A stretch of 62,851 nt of DNA from an uncultured SAR86 cluster bacterium (GTDB taxonomy: Bacteria > Pseudomonadota > Gammaproteobacteria > Magnimaribacterales > D2472), in assembly GCA_902515775.1 (NCBI GenBank), contig CABXVU010000008.1, positions 1 to 62,851 of the forward strand. Reading direction: 5' to 3'. Each line of letters starts with the position of its first letter. Within the stretch, counting starts at the first letter, position 1. Below the pieces are notes generated by a model. It did no database searches and was not told the origin of the DNA. It worked only from the letters and a program-made list of their open reading frames with translations. Both the position numbers and the translations under genes were made by a program. Shown here piece after piece: positions 1 to 10,959 of this stretch.

Positions 1-499
1 GGTAACAAATATTATGAACTCTGGAGCCTTAGTTTCTGATCAGATAATTATTGAGTTAATTTTAGATCGAATTTCTCAGCCTGATTGTAATCAAGGCTTT
101 CTATTTGATGGTGGAATAAGAACAGTAGGCCAAGCAGATTTATGTGTCGAAAACAATATTAAGTTTAGTCATGTCATTGAAATTAAAGTCGAAGACAATG
201 TCATCGTTGATAGAATGTCAGGAAGGAGGGTGCATCCAGGTTCAGGTAGAAATTATCACCTTGTCTATCAACCACCTAAAAAAGAGGGTGTTGATGATAT
301 TACTGGGGAGCCTCTCATACAGAGAGATGATGATATGCCCGAAACAGTTATGCATCGCTTAGAAGTCTATCAAAATGAGACTAAACCTCTTGTTGCGTAT
401 TATAAATCGCTTGAAAGCAAGAGCTCACTTAAATATGTTGCCGTAGATGGCTCTCAAGCAGTTGAGAAAGTATTTGAGGATATCGAACGTTCTTTTTAG
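1..499 (+). CDS. adk: Adenylate kinase, C-terminal part (5' cut by window)
   Basis: Reversible transfer of phosphate between ATP and AMP in the cytoplasm. The window opens inside the gene; reading from base 2 gives VTNIMNSGALVSDQ, matching the family segment before the AMP-binding loop, so the first ATG at 14 is internal. Visible are the NMP-side motif FLFDGGIRT, the LID start GRRVHPGSGRNYH and YQPPKKEGVDDITGEPL, and the C-terminal VDGSQAVEKVFEDI helix. The usual DGFPRT signature is DGGIRT here, so the Phe-Pro pair before the conserved Arg is replaced. The LID lacks the four-Cys zinc site, as in enterobacterial long-form enzymes. tsaB starts 4 bases after the stop. Confidence 0.93.
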   Translation, partial: VTNIMNSGALVSDQIIIELILDRISQPDCNQGFLFDGGIRTVGQADLCVENNIKFSHVIEIKVEDNVIVDRMSGRRVHPGSGRNYHLVYQPPKKEGVDDITGEPLIQRDDDMPETVMHRLEVYQNETKPLVAYYKSLESKSSLKYVAVDGSQAVEKVFEDIERSF

Positions 500-503
500 T
501 TGA

Positions 504-1163
504 ATGAAAATCCTGTCATTTGATGTAAGCGGAAACTATTCATCGATTTCTTTTTTAAACAATGAGGAAGTCAATACTTTTAGGCAAACTCATGATCGAA
601 AAGAGCGACCAGACTGGGATAAACTCTTTGAAGGCATAGGATTTGACTCTGACGAGGGTTTTGATGCTCTTAATTGTATAGCATTTGCTTGTGGTCCTGG
701 TTCATATACTGCTCTTAGAATCACAGCTTCATTTTTAAAAGCTATTGCTGAAATAAAAAAACTTCCTTTAGTTCCTATTTCTAATTTAGAGTCTATCGCA
801 AAAGAGTCTTCTTATTGGATAAACGAAAATAAAGCAAAAATTTTTGTAACCATTGAAGCCGATGCAAACGAAAGTTATTTTTGTTCTTTTGAGAAAAAAA
901 ATGATGAGGTTCTCGCAATCGAAGAAGAATCAGTAATCAAAATGGATCATTTATTAAAAATTTTAGATGAGGATGATTGTTATTTTGCTGGGTCAGGTTG
1001 GCCAGAACAAATAGAAAAGCATCCTAATTTTTTATCACAAGCTATAGGAAGTGCTGAGTCTATTGCAATAATTGCAAAGAAAAAATTAGAAACTAATCAA
1101 GACTTTCTCCCTGAGGATGCAAATCCGGTATACCTAAAAACACCTGACTATAAAAAATCATGA
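504..1163 (+). CDS. tsaB: tRNA threonylcarbamoyladenosine biosynthesis protein TsaB
   Basis: TsaB is the non-catalytic ASKHA-fold partner of TsaD in making t6A at position 37 of ANN-decoding tRNAs. The 219-residue protein has the N-terminal nucleotide-fold strand MKILSFDVSGNYSSISF and the family signature ACGPGSYTALRI (residues about 61-72; usual form GPGSFTGLR). The length fits the family. The ATG lies 4 bases after the adk stop and the stop overlaps the uppP start by 4 bases, so an adk-tsaB-uppP-rsmJ transcription unit is likely. Confidence 0.9.
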   Translation: MKILSFDVSGNYSSISFLNNEEVNTFRQTHDRKERPDWDKLFEGIGFDSDEGFDALNCIAFACGPGSYTALRITASFLKAIAEIKKLPLVPISNLESIAKESSYWINENKAKIFVTIEADANESYFCSFEKKNDEVLAIEEESVIKMDHLLKILDEDDCYFAGSGWPEQIEKHPNFLSQAIGSAESIAIIAKKKLETNQDFLPEDANPVYLKTPDYKKS

Positions 1164-1954
1164 TTGCAGATTTTTTTCTAGCCTTACTTCTTTCATTGAT
1201 TCAGGGCTTGACTGAATTTTTACCAGTCTCAAGTTCAGCACATTTGTTATTACCATCTCTCATTTTTGGAACAAAAGATTTTGGGATAGTTTTTGATATA
1301 TCGGTGCATGCTGGTACTCTTGCAGCAGTAATATTTTATTTTAAGAAAGAAATTCAGGGCTTGGTTCGAGCATGGAAACCATGGACAAATAACCGAGATC
1401 AACAAAATTATTTGTTGGGGTTAAACCTTTTAGTAGCAACCTTGCCAATCATTATTGTAGGATTAGTTCTTTCTGATTTCACAGAATCTAGATTTGCCAA
1501 TACAAACTCAATTGCATGGACGAATCTTATATTTGCTGTTTTGTTATATTTAGTTTTTAGGGCCTCTGCTCAAACAAAATCTTTAACAGAGTTAACATTG
1601 ACTGCTGCATTGATGATTGGTTGCTTTCAAGCTTTAGCTATTTTTCCAGGAGCTTCAAGATCCGGTATGGCCATTACAGGGGCATTACTTATAGGTTTAA
1701 ATCTAAAAGATACATCAAAGTTTGCATTTTTACTGAGCATACCAACAATTTTGGGAGCTTTGATATTAATGTTTTTAAAGGGGGCCTTCTCACTAGAGTT
1801 AAATGATTTGTTAATAATCCTAACGGGGTTTTTTGGCTCAGCTTTTGTAGCATTTTTTACTATAAAAAGTTTTCTCAAATTTGTTGAAAAAATTGGCATG
1901 ACTCCATTTGTTTTGTATAGAGTTGCATTAGGAGCTGTTCTTTTGCTTCTATGA
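1160..1954 (+). CDS. uppP: Undecaprenyl-diphosphatase UppP (BacA family)
   Basis: Inner-membrane enzyme that dephosphorylates undecaprenyl diphosphate to recycle the lipid carrier of cell-wall synthesis. The 264-residue polytopic protein shows both family motifs: the (E/Q)xxxE segment QGLTEFLPVSSSAHL near the N terminus and PGASRSGMAIT around residue 168. Length is typical (E. coli 273). It overlaps tsaB by ATGA and its own stop overlaps the rsmJ start by 4 bases, which suggests translational coupling. Confidence 0.94.
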   Translation: MIADFFLALLLSLIQGLTEFLPVSSSAHLLLPSLIFGTKDFGIVFDISVHAGTLAAVIFYFKKEIQGLVRAWKPWTNNRDQQNYLLGLNLLVATLPIIIVGLVLSDFTESRFANTNSIAWTNLIFAVLLYLVFRASAQTKSLTELTLTAALMIGCFQALAIFPGASRSGMAITGALLIGLNLKDTSKFAFLLSIPTILGALILMFLKGAFSLELNDLLIILTGFFGSAFVAFFTIKSFLKFVEKIGMTPFVLYRVALGAVLLLL

Positions 1955-2685
1955 TTCCACCCCTTATATATTCATCAGATAAATGCAAATCTTCCGCTGA
2001 AACTCTTGCAACTTCCATTGGAACCACTTCAAGTGATGAAAAAGAAATGATTCAACATTGTCACCTTTACCTTTCAGAAACAGGTTTATCGTTTTTTCAT
2101 CCAGAAGCTAGATCAACTAAGAAATTTAAAATTGATTTTAACTCTGGTTCAACACGTTGGCGGACAAATAGGGTAGAGCACGAAAAGCTAATTAAAAAGG
2201 CTCTTGGTAAACATGAAGCCCCATTAAATATTCTTGATTGCACAGCTGGCATGCTTCAGGATTCTTTGCTGTTCCTGAGTTTAGGCCATAAGGTCACAGC
2301 TGTTGAACAAAGTAAAATTTTATTTCACTTATTAAGTGATGCGATTAATCGCAGCAATGATCAGAAAATTTTCAAAGCATTGACTCTTATTAATGCAAAT
2401 GCCTGCTCATATATTTCAAAGGGGCAAAAATTTGATGTGATTTATTTTGATCCTATGTATCCGACGAGCAAAAAAAGTGCACTTGGCTCTGGTCAATTAG
2501 AATATTTAGCTAGAATACTTGCTATAGAATCGATAGAAAACGATTCAATTCAAGATTTTGAGTGCTTGAGTTTAATGCCAATACAAAAAATGATTGTAAA
2601 GAGGCCTATTAAAGCTGAACCATTTTCTAAAAAAATTAATTACCAAGTTTTTGGTAAAACAACTCGATTCGATATCTATATTTAA
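1951..2685 (+). CDS. rsmJ: 16S rRNA (guanine-N2) methyltransferase RsmJ
   Basis: SAM-dependent methylation of G1516 of 16S rRNA in the E. coli homologue. The 244-residue protein has a SAM-binding motif I, LDCTAGMLQDSLLFLSLGH (family form D-TAGLGxD), the acidic strand VTAVEQS, the catalytic-site motif YFDPMYP and the C-terminal VKRP segment, all in family order. Motif I is somewhat divergent (GMLQD rather than GLGRD). Start overlaps the uppP stop (ATGA). It is convergent with proA, with one base between the two stops. Confidence 0.88.
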   Translation: MIPPLIYSSDKCKSSAETLATSIGTTSSDEKEMIQHCHLYLSETGLSFFHPEARSTKKFKIDFNSGSTRWRTNRVEHEKLIKKALGKHEAPLNILDCTAGMLQDSLLFLSLGHKVTAVEQSKILFHLLSDAINRSNDQKIFKALTLINANACSYISKGQKFDVIYFDPMYPTSKKSALGSGQLEYLARILAIESIENDSIQDFECLSLMPIQKMIVKRPIKAEPFSKKINYQVFGKTTRFDIYI

Positions 2686-2686
2686 A

Positions 2687-3967
2687 TTAATCTCTTGTTT
2701 GTCCGTTGCCAGAGACAATGTACTTAAAACTCGTAAGTTGATCTACACCCACTGGCCCTCTGGCATGAAATTTTCCAGTTGCGATACCTATTTCACCACC
2801 AAGACCAAATTCACCACCATCAGCAAATTGAGTTGAAGCATTGATCATAACAATTGCACTATCAATAGAATGTGTAAACTTAGTTTGATTGTCTTTATTC
2901 TCACTGATTATTGATTCGGTATGTCCTGTCCCGTATTGCGCAATATGATTAATTGCTTCATCAACATTTAAGACAGACTTTAAACTTACAATTGGAGCAA
3001 GGTACTCTGTTGACCAATCTTCTTCAGTTGCAGGTACTGATCTTCCATCAAAATTAATTGTTTTCTCACAGCATCTTATCTCACAGTTTAATTCTGATAA
3101 TGATGCAACAATTTTAGGCACAAAAGACTCTGCAATCTTATCGTTAACGAGTATTGTTTCTACGGCCCCACAAATTCCGGTTCTACGCATTTTAGCGTTT
3201 AAGCAGACTGCTAAAGCTTTCTCTTCATCTGCATGCTCATCTATATAAATATGACATATGCCCTCTAAATGACCAAAAACTGGAACTTTTGCAGATCTTT
3301 CAACCTCTGCAACGAGGCTTTTGCCTCCTCTTGGCACTATCACATCAATTGAGCCATTAAGTCCTTCTAACATGAGGGTTGCAGCATCTCTGCTTTCGGA
3401 TGGGACTATCTGAATGCATTCTTTTGGAAGATCAGCAGATACTAATGCTACTTGAAGAGAGGCGACGATCGCTTCAGCAGATCTTAGACCATCTTTTCCA
3501 CTTCTTAGAATCACTGCATTTCCTGATTTAAGGCATAAACCTCCTGCATCGGCAGCAACATTTGGTCTGCTTTCAAAAATTAATCCTATCACGCCAAGGG
3601 GGGTAGCAATTCTAGAGATATTTAATCCATTTGGTCGATCCCAAGTTGCAAGGACTTTGCCAACTGGATCTTCAAAAGATTTAATTGCCTCTAACGTATC
3701 GCATATTCCTTGAAGCCTTTCATTATCTAAAGCTAAGCGATCAATAAAGGCTTCATCCTTATTATTTTCTTTTGCTTGCTGAATATCTGCTTGATTAGCC
3801 TCAAGAATTGTATCAGCATCTTTTTGAATTGATTCAATAGCCAAATCAAAAAATTTATTTTTTTGATCACTGGATGCAGTATTTAATATTGAGCTAGCAA
3901 TTTTTGCCTTTAAGCCCATTTCATCAAGCAATGAGGAAAGCTCTTTATTCATTTTTTTATAAACCAT
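2687..3967 (-). CDS. proA: Gamma-glutamyl phosphate reductase ProA
   Basis: NADPH-dependent reduction of gamma-glutamyl phosphate to glutamate semialdehyde, the second step of proline synthesis. The 426-residue protein has the aldehyde-dehydrogenase-like fold markers: PLGVIGLIFESRPNV, GNAVILRSGKD, VPRGGKSLV and the catalytic Cys in RRTGICGAVET, and ends with the substrate segment FGLGGEIGIATGKFHARGP. Length matches E. coli (417). The start codon sits inside the end of proB (19-base overlap), so the two are one operon. Confidence 0.96.
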   Translation of the reverse strand: MVYKKMNKELSSLLDEMGLKAKIASSILNTASSDQKNKFFDLAIESIQKDADTILEANQADIQQAKENNKDEAFIDRLALDNERLQGICDTLEAIKSFEDPVGKVLATWDRPNGLNISRIATPLGVIGLIFESRPNVAADAGGLCLKSGNAVILRSGKDGLRSAEAIVASLQVALVSADLPKECIQIVPSESRDAATLMLEGLNGSIDVIVPRGGKSLVAEVERSAKVPVFGHLEGICHIYIDEHADEEKALAVCLNAKMRRTGICGAVETILVNDKIAESFVPKIVASLSELNCEIRCCEKTINFDGRSVPATEEDWSTEYLAPIVSLKSVLNVDEAINHIAQYGTGHTESIISENKDNQTKFTHSIDSAIVMINASTQFADGGEFGLGGEIGIATGKFHARGPVGVDQLTSFKYIVSGNGQTRD

Positions 3968-4731
3968 GTTGATTTTTTTCTTTTTGAAAGACCTCTTATT
4001 GGTTTCTTATTATTACCTGATGTAATTACCATTACACAGTTATTTTTTAAACAAATCTCTGCTGCTTCAATTTTAGAAATCATTCCGCCTTTACCCATTT
4101 GACTTGCATCACCAGCCATCTTCTTTATTTTAGCGTTAATTTTAGTTACTTCTGTTATCAAGGCACCTGATTTTTTTGAATCTATATTCTCTTGCGAGGT
4201 ATAAAGACCATCAATGGTTGACAAAACAACCAACAAATCAGCATTTACTAGTTTTGCAACTTTTGCTGCTAATAAGTCATTGTCACCAAATTTAATCTCA
4301 TCAGTTGCGGTGCTGTCGTTTTCGTTAATAATTGGCAAGCAGCCCATTTGTAAGAGTTTGGTAACTGTCTGTTTTGCATTTTGCGATGAGATTTTGATTT
4401 CAGTATCCCTAGGGGTCAATAGCATTTGGCCGATGGGAATAGAAAATTTATTCAGTTGTCTTTTCCATGCTGACATTAATTCAATCTGACCATGGGCAGC
4501 CATTGCTTGAGAGTCTGCGAGAGTAAGATTCGAAGATGTCTTAATTTTTTTTCTTCCCAAAGCAATTGCACCAGAAGAAACGATTAAAATTTCTTTATTT
4601 TTTTTTAATAACCAGGCTACATCTTCACAAATTGCTGCAAGAATCTCTTGATTCAGTTTTCCATTAGGTTGAGCAATAACAGCAGAACCCACTTTTATGA
4701 CTATTCGATTATGTTGCCCAACATCTTTCAT
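3949..4731 (-). CDS. proB: Glutamate 5-kinase ProB, short form without PUA domain
   Basis: ATP-dependent phosphorylation of glutamate to gamma-glutamyl phosphate, the first and usually feedback-controlled step of proline synthesis. The 260 residues contain only the amino-acid kinase domain: IVIKVGSAVI, IVSSGAIALGRKK, INENDSTATDEIKFGDND, and GKGGMISKIEAA. The E. coli enzyme is 367 residues with a C-terminal PUA domain; that domain is absent here and the ORF runs straight into proA. Short kinases of this type exist in other bacteria, so this is probably natural rather than a truncation. The gene starts 18 bases downstream of the tRNA-Leu CCA end on the same strand, so the two may be cotranscribed. 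Confidence 0.94.
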   Translation of the reverse strand: MKDVGQHNRIVIKVGSAVIAQPNGKLNQEILAAICEDVAWLLKKNKEILIVSSGAIALGRKKIKTSSNLTLADSQAMAAHGQIELMSAWKRQLNKFSIPIGQMLLTPRDTEIKISSQNAKQTVTKLLQMGCLPIINENDSTATDEIKFGDNDLLAAKVAKLVNADLLVVLSTIDGLYTSQENIDSKKSGALITEVTKINAKIKKMAGDASQMGKGGMISKIEAAEICLKNNCVMVITSGNNKKPIRGLSKRKKSTWFIKK

Positions 4732-4749
4732 TTTTTCTCTTAAGTATAA

Positions 4750-4834
4750 TGGTGCCCCATACCTGAGTCGAACAGGTACTCCCGAAGGAACGCGATTTTG
4801 AATCGCGCGCGTCTACCAGTTCCGCCAATGGGGC
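4750..4834 (-). tRNA. tRNA-Leu (anticodon CAA, reads UUG)
   Basis: Reading the minus strand from 4834 gives a 7-bp acceptor stem GCCCCAT/ATGGGGC, D-arm with TGGTAGAC, anticodon stem CGCGA/TCGCG around the loop TTCAAAA (anticodon CAA), a long class II variable arm TTCCTTCGGGAGT, the T-arm ACCTG-TTCGACT-CAGGT, and an encoded CCA. The variable arm and discriminator A fit leucine. A possible -10 box TACAAT lies at 4844-4849 on the minus strand, inside the short gap to queA. Confidence 0.97.
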
Positions 4835-4884
4835 ACGGCGGTCATTGTAGCCGAGTTCAACATCTTTTAGAATTAGCTCCTCGC

Positions 4885-7018
<2,134 letters not shown>

Positions 7019-7027
7019 GGAGATTGT

Positions 7028-7339
7028 ATGAATGAAACACAGCAACTTTTACCCTGGTGGTTACCAGATCCAATAATCGTATTTTTTTTAGGGTTTTTGG
7101 CTTTGATGTATTTTATGACTATTCGACCCCAGCAAAAACGCATGAAAGCATTGCAAAGCATGATGGATGGTCTTGAAAAAGGCGATGAAGTTGTGGCTGC
7201 CGGAGGAATCATAGGACGTATTAAAGATATCAATGGACCTTATGTTTCTATTGAAGTCAGCGAAAATATTACTTTTAAACTTCAAAAAAGTGCTATATCC
7301 AATACTTTGCCTAAGGGCACCATAGCATCTATAAATTAA
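7028..7339 (+). CDS. yajC: Sec translocon accessory protein YajC
   Basis: Small inner-membrane subunit that copurifies with SecDF and assists preprotein export. The 103-residue protein has one N-terminal transmembrane segment (IIVFFLGFLALMYFMTI), followed by the conserved cytoplasmic start RPQQKRMKALQSMMDGLEKGDEVVAAGGIIGRI. Length and motif are typical. The ribosome site AAGGAGATTGT directly precedes the ATG. It lies between tgt and secD, as in most gammaproteobacteria. Confidence 0.95.
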   Translation: MNETQQLLPWWLPDPIIVFFLGFLALMYFMTIRPQQKRMKALQSMMDGLEKGDEVVAAGGIIGRIKDINGPYVSIEVSENITFKLQKSAISNTLPKGTIASIN

Positions 7340-7349
7340 TAAAAAAATC

Positions 7350-9212
7350 ATGAATAGATTTTCAATATGGACTTATGTATTTATTTTGTCAGTCCTGTCC
7401 ATTGGCATTATCTATTCCTTACCCAATTTATATCCTGCTAAACCAGCTATTCAAATTGCCTATACTGACTCAGGCAAGTCTGCAGATCAGCAATTATTAA
7501 TTCAAGTTAGAGATATTTTAGACAATAAAGATATTGGAACTGAATCTGTTGGATTAAAAGAAAACAACATTGTTGCTAAATTTAACTCCTTGGATGATCA
7601 GCTTGCTGGTAAGGCTGCCTTGCAGAGAGCTTTGCTCGATCAAGCAATTGTTGCTTTAAATCTTGAACCTTCAACTCCTCAATGGTTGAGAGATATTGGC
7701 GGAGGACCTTTGAAGCTTGGTCTCGATTTATCAGGAGGCGTGCATTTTCTACTTGAGGTTGATATCGATAGCGCTTTGGATAACCGTCTTGAATCTTTGT
7801 TGAATGAATATAGAAAAAAATTTCGAGATGATCGGATTAATGTAGAGAGCTCAAGAAAGGATAATAAAGATTTATTATTTTCATTTAGTAGTGATGAAGA
7901 TTACACAAAAGCGTTAAAAATTTTTACTCAAGATAACGTTACACCTCTTGGTACGTCTTTATTTGATTTAAGACCAAATGCATTGAGAAATTTGGTTGAA
8001 CTATCCTATTCCCAATCTGCAATTAAAGAAATAAGAGATTATGCGGTTGGACAAAATCTTATGACTCTGCGCAACAGAGTGAACGAGCTAGGCGTTAGTG
8101 AGCCGATCGTTCAACGTCAAGGAAGCAGCAGAATCGTTGTTCAGTTGCCTGGAGTTCAAGATACTACAGCAGCAAAAAAAATCATTGGTAAAACTGCTAA
8201 TTTAGAGTTCAGGCTTGAAGCTGCATCTACCTCTTCTAGATTAAGAAAAGAAGAATTTGATTTTCAAGATGAAAGAATGGGCTCCGCTTTTTTAGAAAAA
8301 AATATCATCGTTGCCGGTGAGAGAGTCACTAATGCTAACTCAGGTTTTGATGAAAGTGGCTTTGCGCAAGTCAATATTACTCTCGATATGCAGGGTGGAA
8401 GAGCGATGCAAAAAGCTACTAATGGAAATATAGGCCGACGCCTCGGTGTTTTATTTGTTGAGCAAAAAAATAAATCTGTTTTGAAAAAAGATTCAAATGG
8501 AGAAGATGTTATCGAGCAGTCTTCTTATATTGAGAAAAAAATAATAAGTCTGGCAACTGTTCAAGCGGTGCTTGGAACAAATTTTAGGATTACTGGGGTT
8601 GGATCACCGCAAGAAGCCAGTGAGCTAGCTTTGCTGTTACGTGCTGGTGCTCTTGCTGCACCCATGAAGTTTGTGGAAGAAAGGACGGTTGGTCCGAGTT
8701 TAGGTAAAGAGAATATTGAACTCGGAGTTAGATCTATCATCATTGGGTTGCTGTCAGTGATAGCATTTATGCTCTTTTACTATCGCTGGTTTGGACTGGC
8801 AGCGAATATAGCTCTTTTTGCGAATGTTGTTTTGATAACTGGTTTTATGTCTTTGTTGGGTGCCACTTTAACGCTTCCTGGTATTGCAGGTATTGTTTTA
8901 ACAATTGGTATGGCTGTTGATGCTAATGTTTTGATTTTTTCCCGTATTAGGGAAGAGCTCAAAGCTGGCAAAGAACCTCAAACGGCAATCCAAGAAGGTT
9001 TTTCTAGAGCCTTCGTAACCATTGTTGATGCAAACGTAACAACATTGATAGCTTCCATAATTCTTTATGCAATCGGCACGGGTCCGGTCAAAGGTTTTGC
9101 TATTACTTTATCAATTGGAATCTTAACTTCAATGTTCACAGCTATCTTGGGCACAAGAGCCATCATAAATATTATGTATGGAAATAAAAATTTAAAGGAG
9201 CTCAGAGTTTAA
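7350..9212 (+). CDS. secD: Protein translocase subunit SecD
   Basis: RND-family membrane protein that uses the proton motive force to pull preproteins across the inner membrane with SecF. The 620 residues show the N-terminal TM helix, the periplasmic P1 domain with LGLDLSGGVHFLLEVD, LVIQ-type QRQGSSRIVVQLPGV, and the C-terminal TM bundle with GIAGIVLTIGMAVDANVLI and FSRIREEL. The length is close to E. coli (615). The stop overlaps the secF ATG by one base (TAATG). Confidence 0.97.
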   Translation: MNRFSIWTYVFILSVLSIGIIYSLPNLYPAKPAIQIAYTDSGKSADQQLLIQVRDILDNKDIGTESVGLKENNIVAKFNSLDDQLAGKAALQRALLDQAIVALNLEPSTPQWLRDIGGGPLKLGLDLSGGVHFLLEVDIDSALDNRLESLLNEYRKKFRDDRINVESSRKDNKDLLFSFSSDEDYTKALKIFTQDNVTPLGTSLFDLRPNALRNLVELSYSQSAIKEIRDYAVGQNLMTLRNRVNELGVSEPIVQRQGSSRIVVQLPGVQDTTAAKKIIGKTANLEFRLEAASTSSRLRKEEFDFQDERMGSAFLEKNIIVAGERVTNANSGFDESGFAQVNITLDMQGGRAMQKATNGNIGRRLGVLFVEQKNKSVLKKDSNGEDVIEQSSYIEKKIISLATVQAVLGTNFRITGVGSPQEASELALLLRAGALAAPMKFVEERTVGPSLGKENIELGVRSIIIGLLSVIAFMLFYYRWFGLAANIALFANVVLITGFMSLLGATLTLPGIAGIVLTIGMAVDANVLIFSRIREELKAGKEPQTAIQEGFSRAFVTIVDANVTTLIASIILYAIGTGPVKGFAITLSIGILTSMFTAILGTRAIINIMYGNKNLKELRV

Positions 9213-10126
9213 TGAACCTAGATATTAAATTCATGAGCTATCGAAGATTGGCAACTATTGGTTCTTTGGCATTACTCATACTGTCCATTGGATCTCTAAG
9301 TTTCAAAGGACTGAATTTAGGTTTGGATTTTAGCGGTGGAACCTTGATAGAAGTTTCCTACGATGATGCAGCTGACTTATCTGAAATAAGAGATTTGATG
9401 TTTAACAATGGGTTTGATGATTTTCAAGTTGTTAACTTTGGTTCTAATTCTGATGTTTTAATCAAAGTTGCAGATAAAGATGGCAACAGCCAGCTTGGAG
9501 ATGTCATTTATAAATTTTTACAAAAGGCAGATTCGTCAACAGAACTTAAAAGAATTGAGTTTGTGGGTCCTCAAATAGGTTCAGAGCTAAGAGATCAGGG
9601 TGGTCTTGGCATGTTAGTGGCCTTGGGAATGATCTTGCTGTATGTGGCTTTTAGATTTCAGTATAAGTTTGCTTTAGGAGCTGTGGCAGCGCTTGCTCAT
9701 GATGTCGTAATTATCTTGGGCTTATTTTCTATTTTATCGTGGGATTTTGACCTTACTGTTCTTGCAGCATTGTTAGCTGTTATTGGCTACTCTTTAAATG
9801 ACACGATTGTTGTCTCAGATAGAATGAGGGAAAATTTTAGAGGAGAAAGAGGCTTTGAGCCTGAAGAAATAGTTAACCGTTCAATTAATCAAACCCTTGC
9901 AAGAACACTCATTACTTCATTAACAACTTTGCTTGTTTTGTTCGCTCTATTTATATTTGGCGGTGATATGATTCGAGGTTTTAGTCAGGCTTTAATAATT
10001 GGCGTTTTGATTGGAACCTATTCATCGATCTATGTCGTTGCAAATATGCTGCTTGGGCTTTCCATAACCCAAGATGACTTAGCAATCCCCGAACCTGAGG
10101 GTGCTGAGTTTGATGATATGCCTTAA
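9212..10126 (+). CDS. secF: Protein translocase subunit SecF
   Basis: Partner of SecD. The 304-residue protein has the N-terminal TM helix followed by LGLDFSGGTLIEVSYDD, the periplasmic domain, and the conserved TM segment GYSLNDTIVVSDRMREN, then a run of TM helices to the end. Length close to E. coli (323). It begins at the secD stop and ends in a convergent four-base overlap with suhB (shared TTAA). Confidence 0.97.
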   Translation: MNLDIKFMSYRRLATIGSLALLILSIGSLSFKGLNLGLDFSGGTLIEVSYDDAADLSEIRDLMFNNGFDDFQVVNFGSNSDVLIKVADKDGNSQLGDVIYKFLQKADSSTELKRIEFVGPQIGSELRDQGGLGMLVALGMILLYVAFRFQYKFALGAVAALAHDVVIILGLFSILSWDFDLTVLAALLAVIGYSLNDTIVVSDRMRENFRGERGFEPEEIVNRSINQTLARTLITSLTTLLVLFALFIFGGDMIRGFSQALIIGVLIGTYSSIYVVANMLLGLSITQDDLAIPEPEGAEFDDMP

Positions 10127-10923
10127 TTGGCAGTAAAGTTTGGCTTGATGGCCTCTAGCATGGGTTTGAAGCATTTCGGAGATGCGCATAAATAATGATC
10201 ACTTTTTTTGTAATTAGGATTGCCTAGAAAATCACTGGTTAATGCGCCAGCTTCTTCAGCAATTAACATTCCAGCAGCTACATCCCAAACTCCAAGCCCA
10301 TTAGCCCAAAATCCATCCAGTCTTCCTGCTGCAACATAGGCCAAATCCAAAGCAGAACATCCTGATCTTCTAATTGTTAGGCTATGTTTGTAGAGCGCTC
10401 TAAAGGTAGCAATATTTTCAAAGTTATAATTTTGTGTTGCGTTAACATGTGATGTGTTGCCTATTAATGCATCTTTCAGTCCATTTCTGTTGCTCACTCT
10501 AATTCTCTCTCCATTTAATTGAGCTCCCTTTCCTTTTGATGCACTAAATTCTTCTCTTCGGGTTGGATCAATTATGACAGCATGTTGAGTTTGTTCATTG
10601 ACAACGCAAGCAAGCGAAATGCAATATTGAGGATAACCATGAATAAAGTTAGTGGTTCCATCAATGGGATCTAAAATCCAGGTAGTATCTGAAGTATTGA
10701 TTTCGTGACCAGACTCTTCTCCAAGGAAGTTATCATTTGGGTAGTATTCTTTGATTTTTTCAAACACCATTGTTTCAACTCTTTGATCAACCTCGGTCAC
10801 ATAATCGGTAGGACCCTTTTTAATGACATCAAGTTTGTGAACTTTTTTCACAGCAAATTCTAGCTCAGCAGCTCCAATGTTTGCAGCAATGATAGCTACA
10901 TTTAGCAATGCAGGTTTTGACAT
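10123..10923 (-). CDS. suhB: Inositol monophosphatase family protein SuhB
   Basis: Mg-dependent inositol-1-monophosphatase; in E. coli SuhB also takes part in rRNA transcription antitermination. The 266-residue product has the metal-binding motifs FLGEESG and WILDPIDGTTNFIHGYP and the C-terminal GLGVWDVAAGMLIAEEAG. The ORF extends to 11010, but that extension has no family similarity and overlaps trmJ; the ATG at 10923 (MSKPALLNVAIIAA) aligns with E. coli SuhB (267 residues). The divergent suhB/trmJ arrangement is as in E. coli. Confidence 0.94.
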   Translation of the reverse strand: MSKPALLNVAIIAANIGAAELEFAVKKVHKLDVIKKGPTDYVTEVDQRVETMVFEKIKEYYPNDNFLGEESGHEINTSDTTWILDPIDGTTNFIHGYPQYCISLACVVNEQTQHAVIIDPTRREEFSASKGKGAQLNGERIRVSNRNGLKDALIGNTSHVNATQNYNFENIATFRALYKHSLTIRRSGCSALDLAYVAAGRLDGFWANGLGVWDVAAGMLIAEEAGALTSDFLGNPNYKKSDHYLCASPKCFKPMLEAIKPNFTAN

Positions 10924-10959
10924 GTCGCATATTGTAGCGGAAATGATGATAATAGTTAT

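Noticed and set aside
4798-4884. In-frame N-terminal extension of queA
   Set aside because: It is the antisense of tRNA-Leu and has no similarity to QueA; the ATG at 4885 gives the family length.
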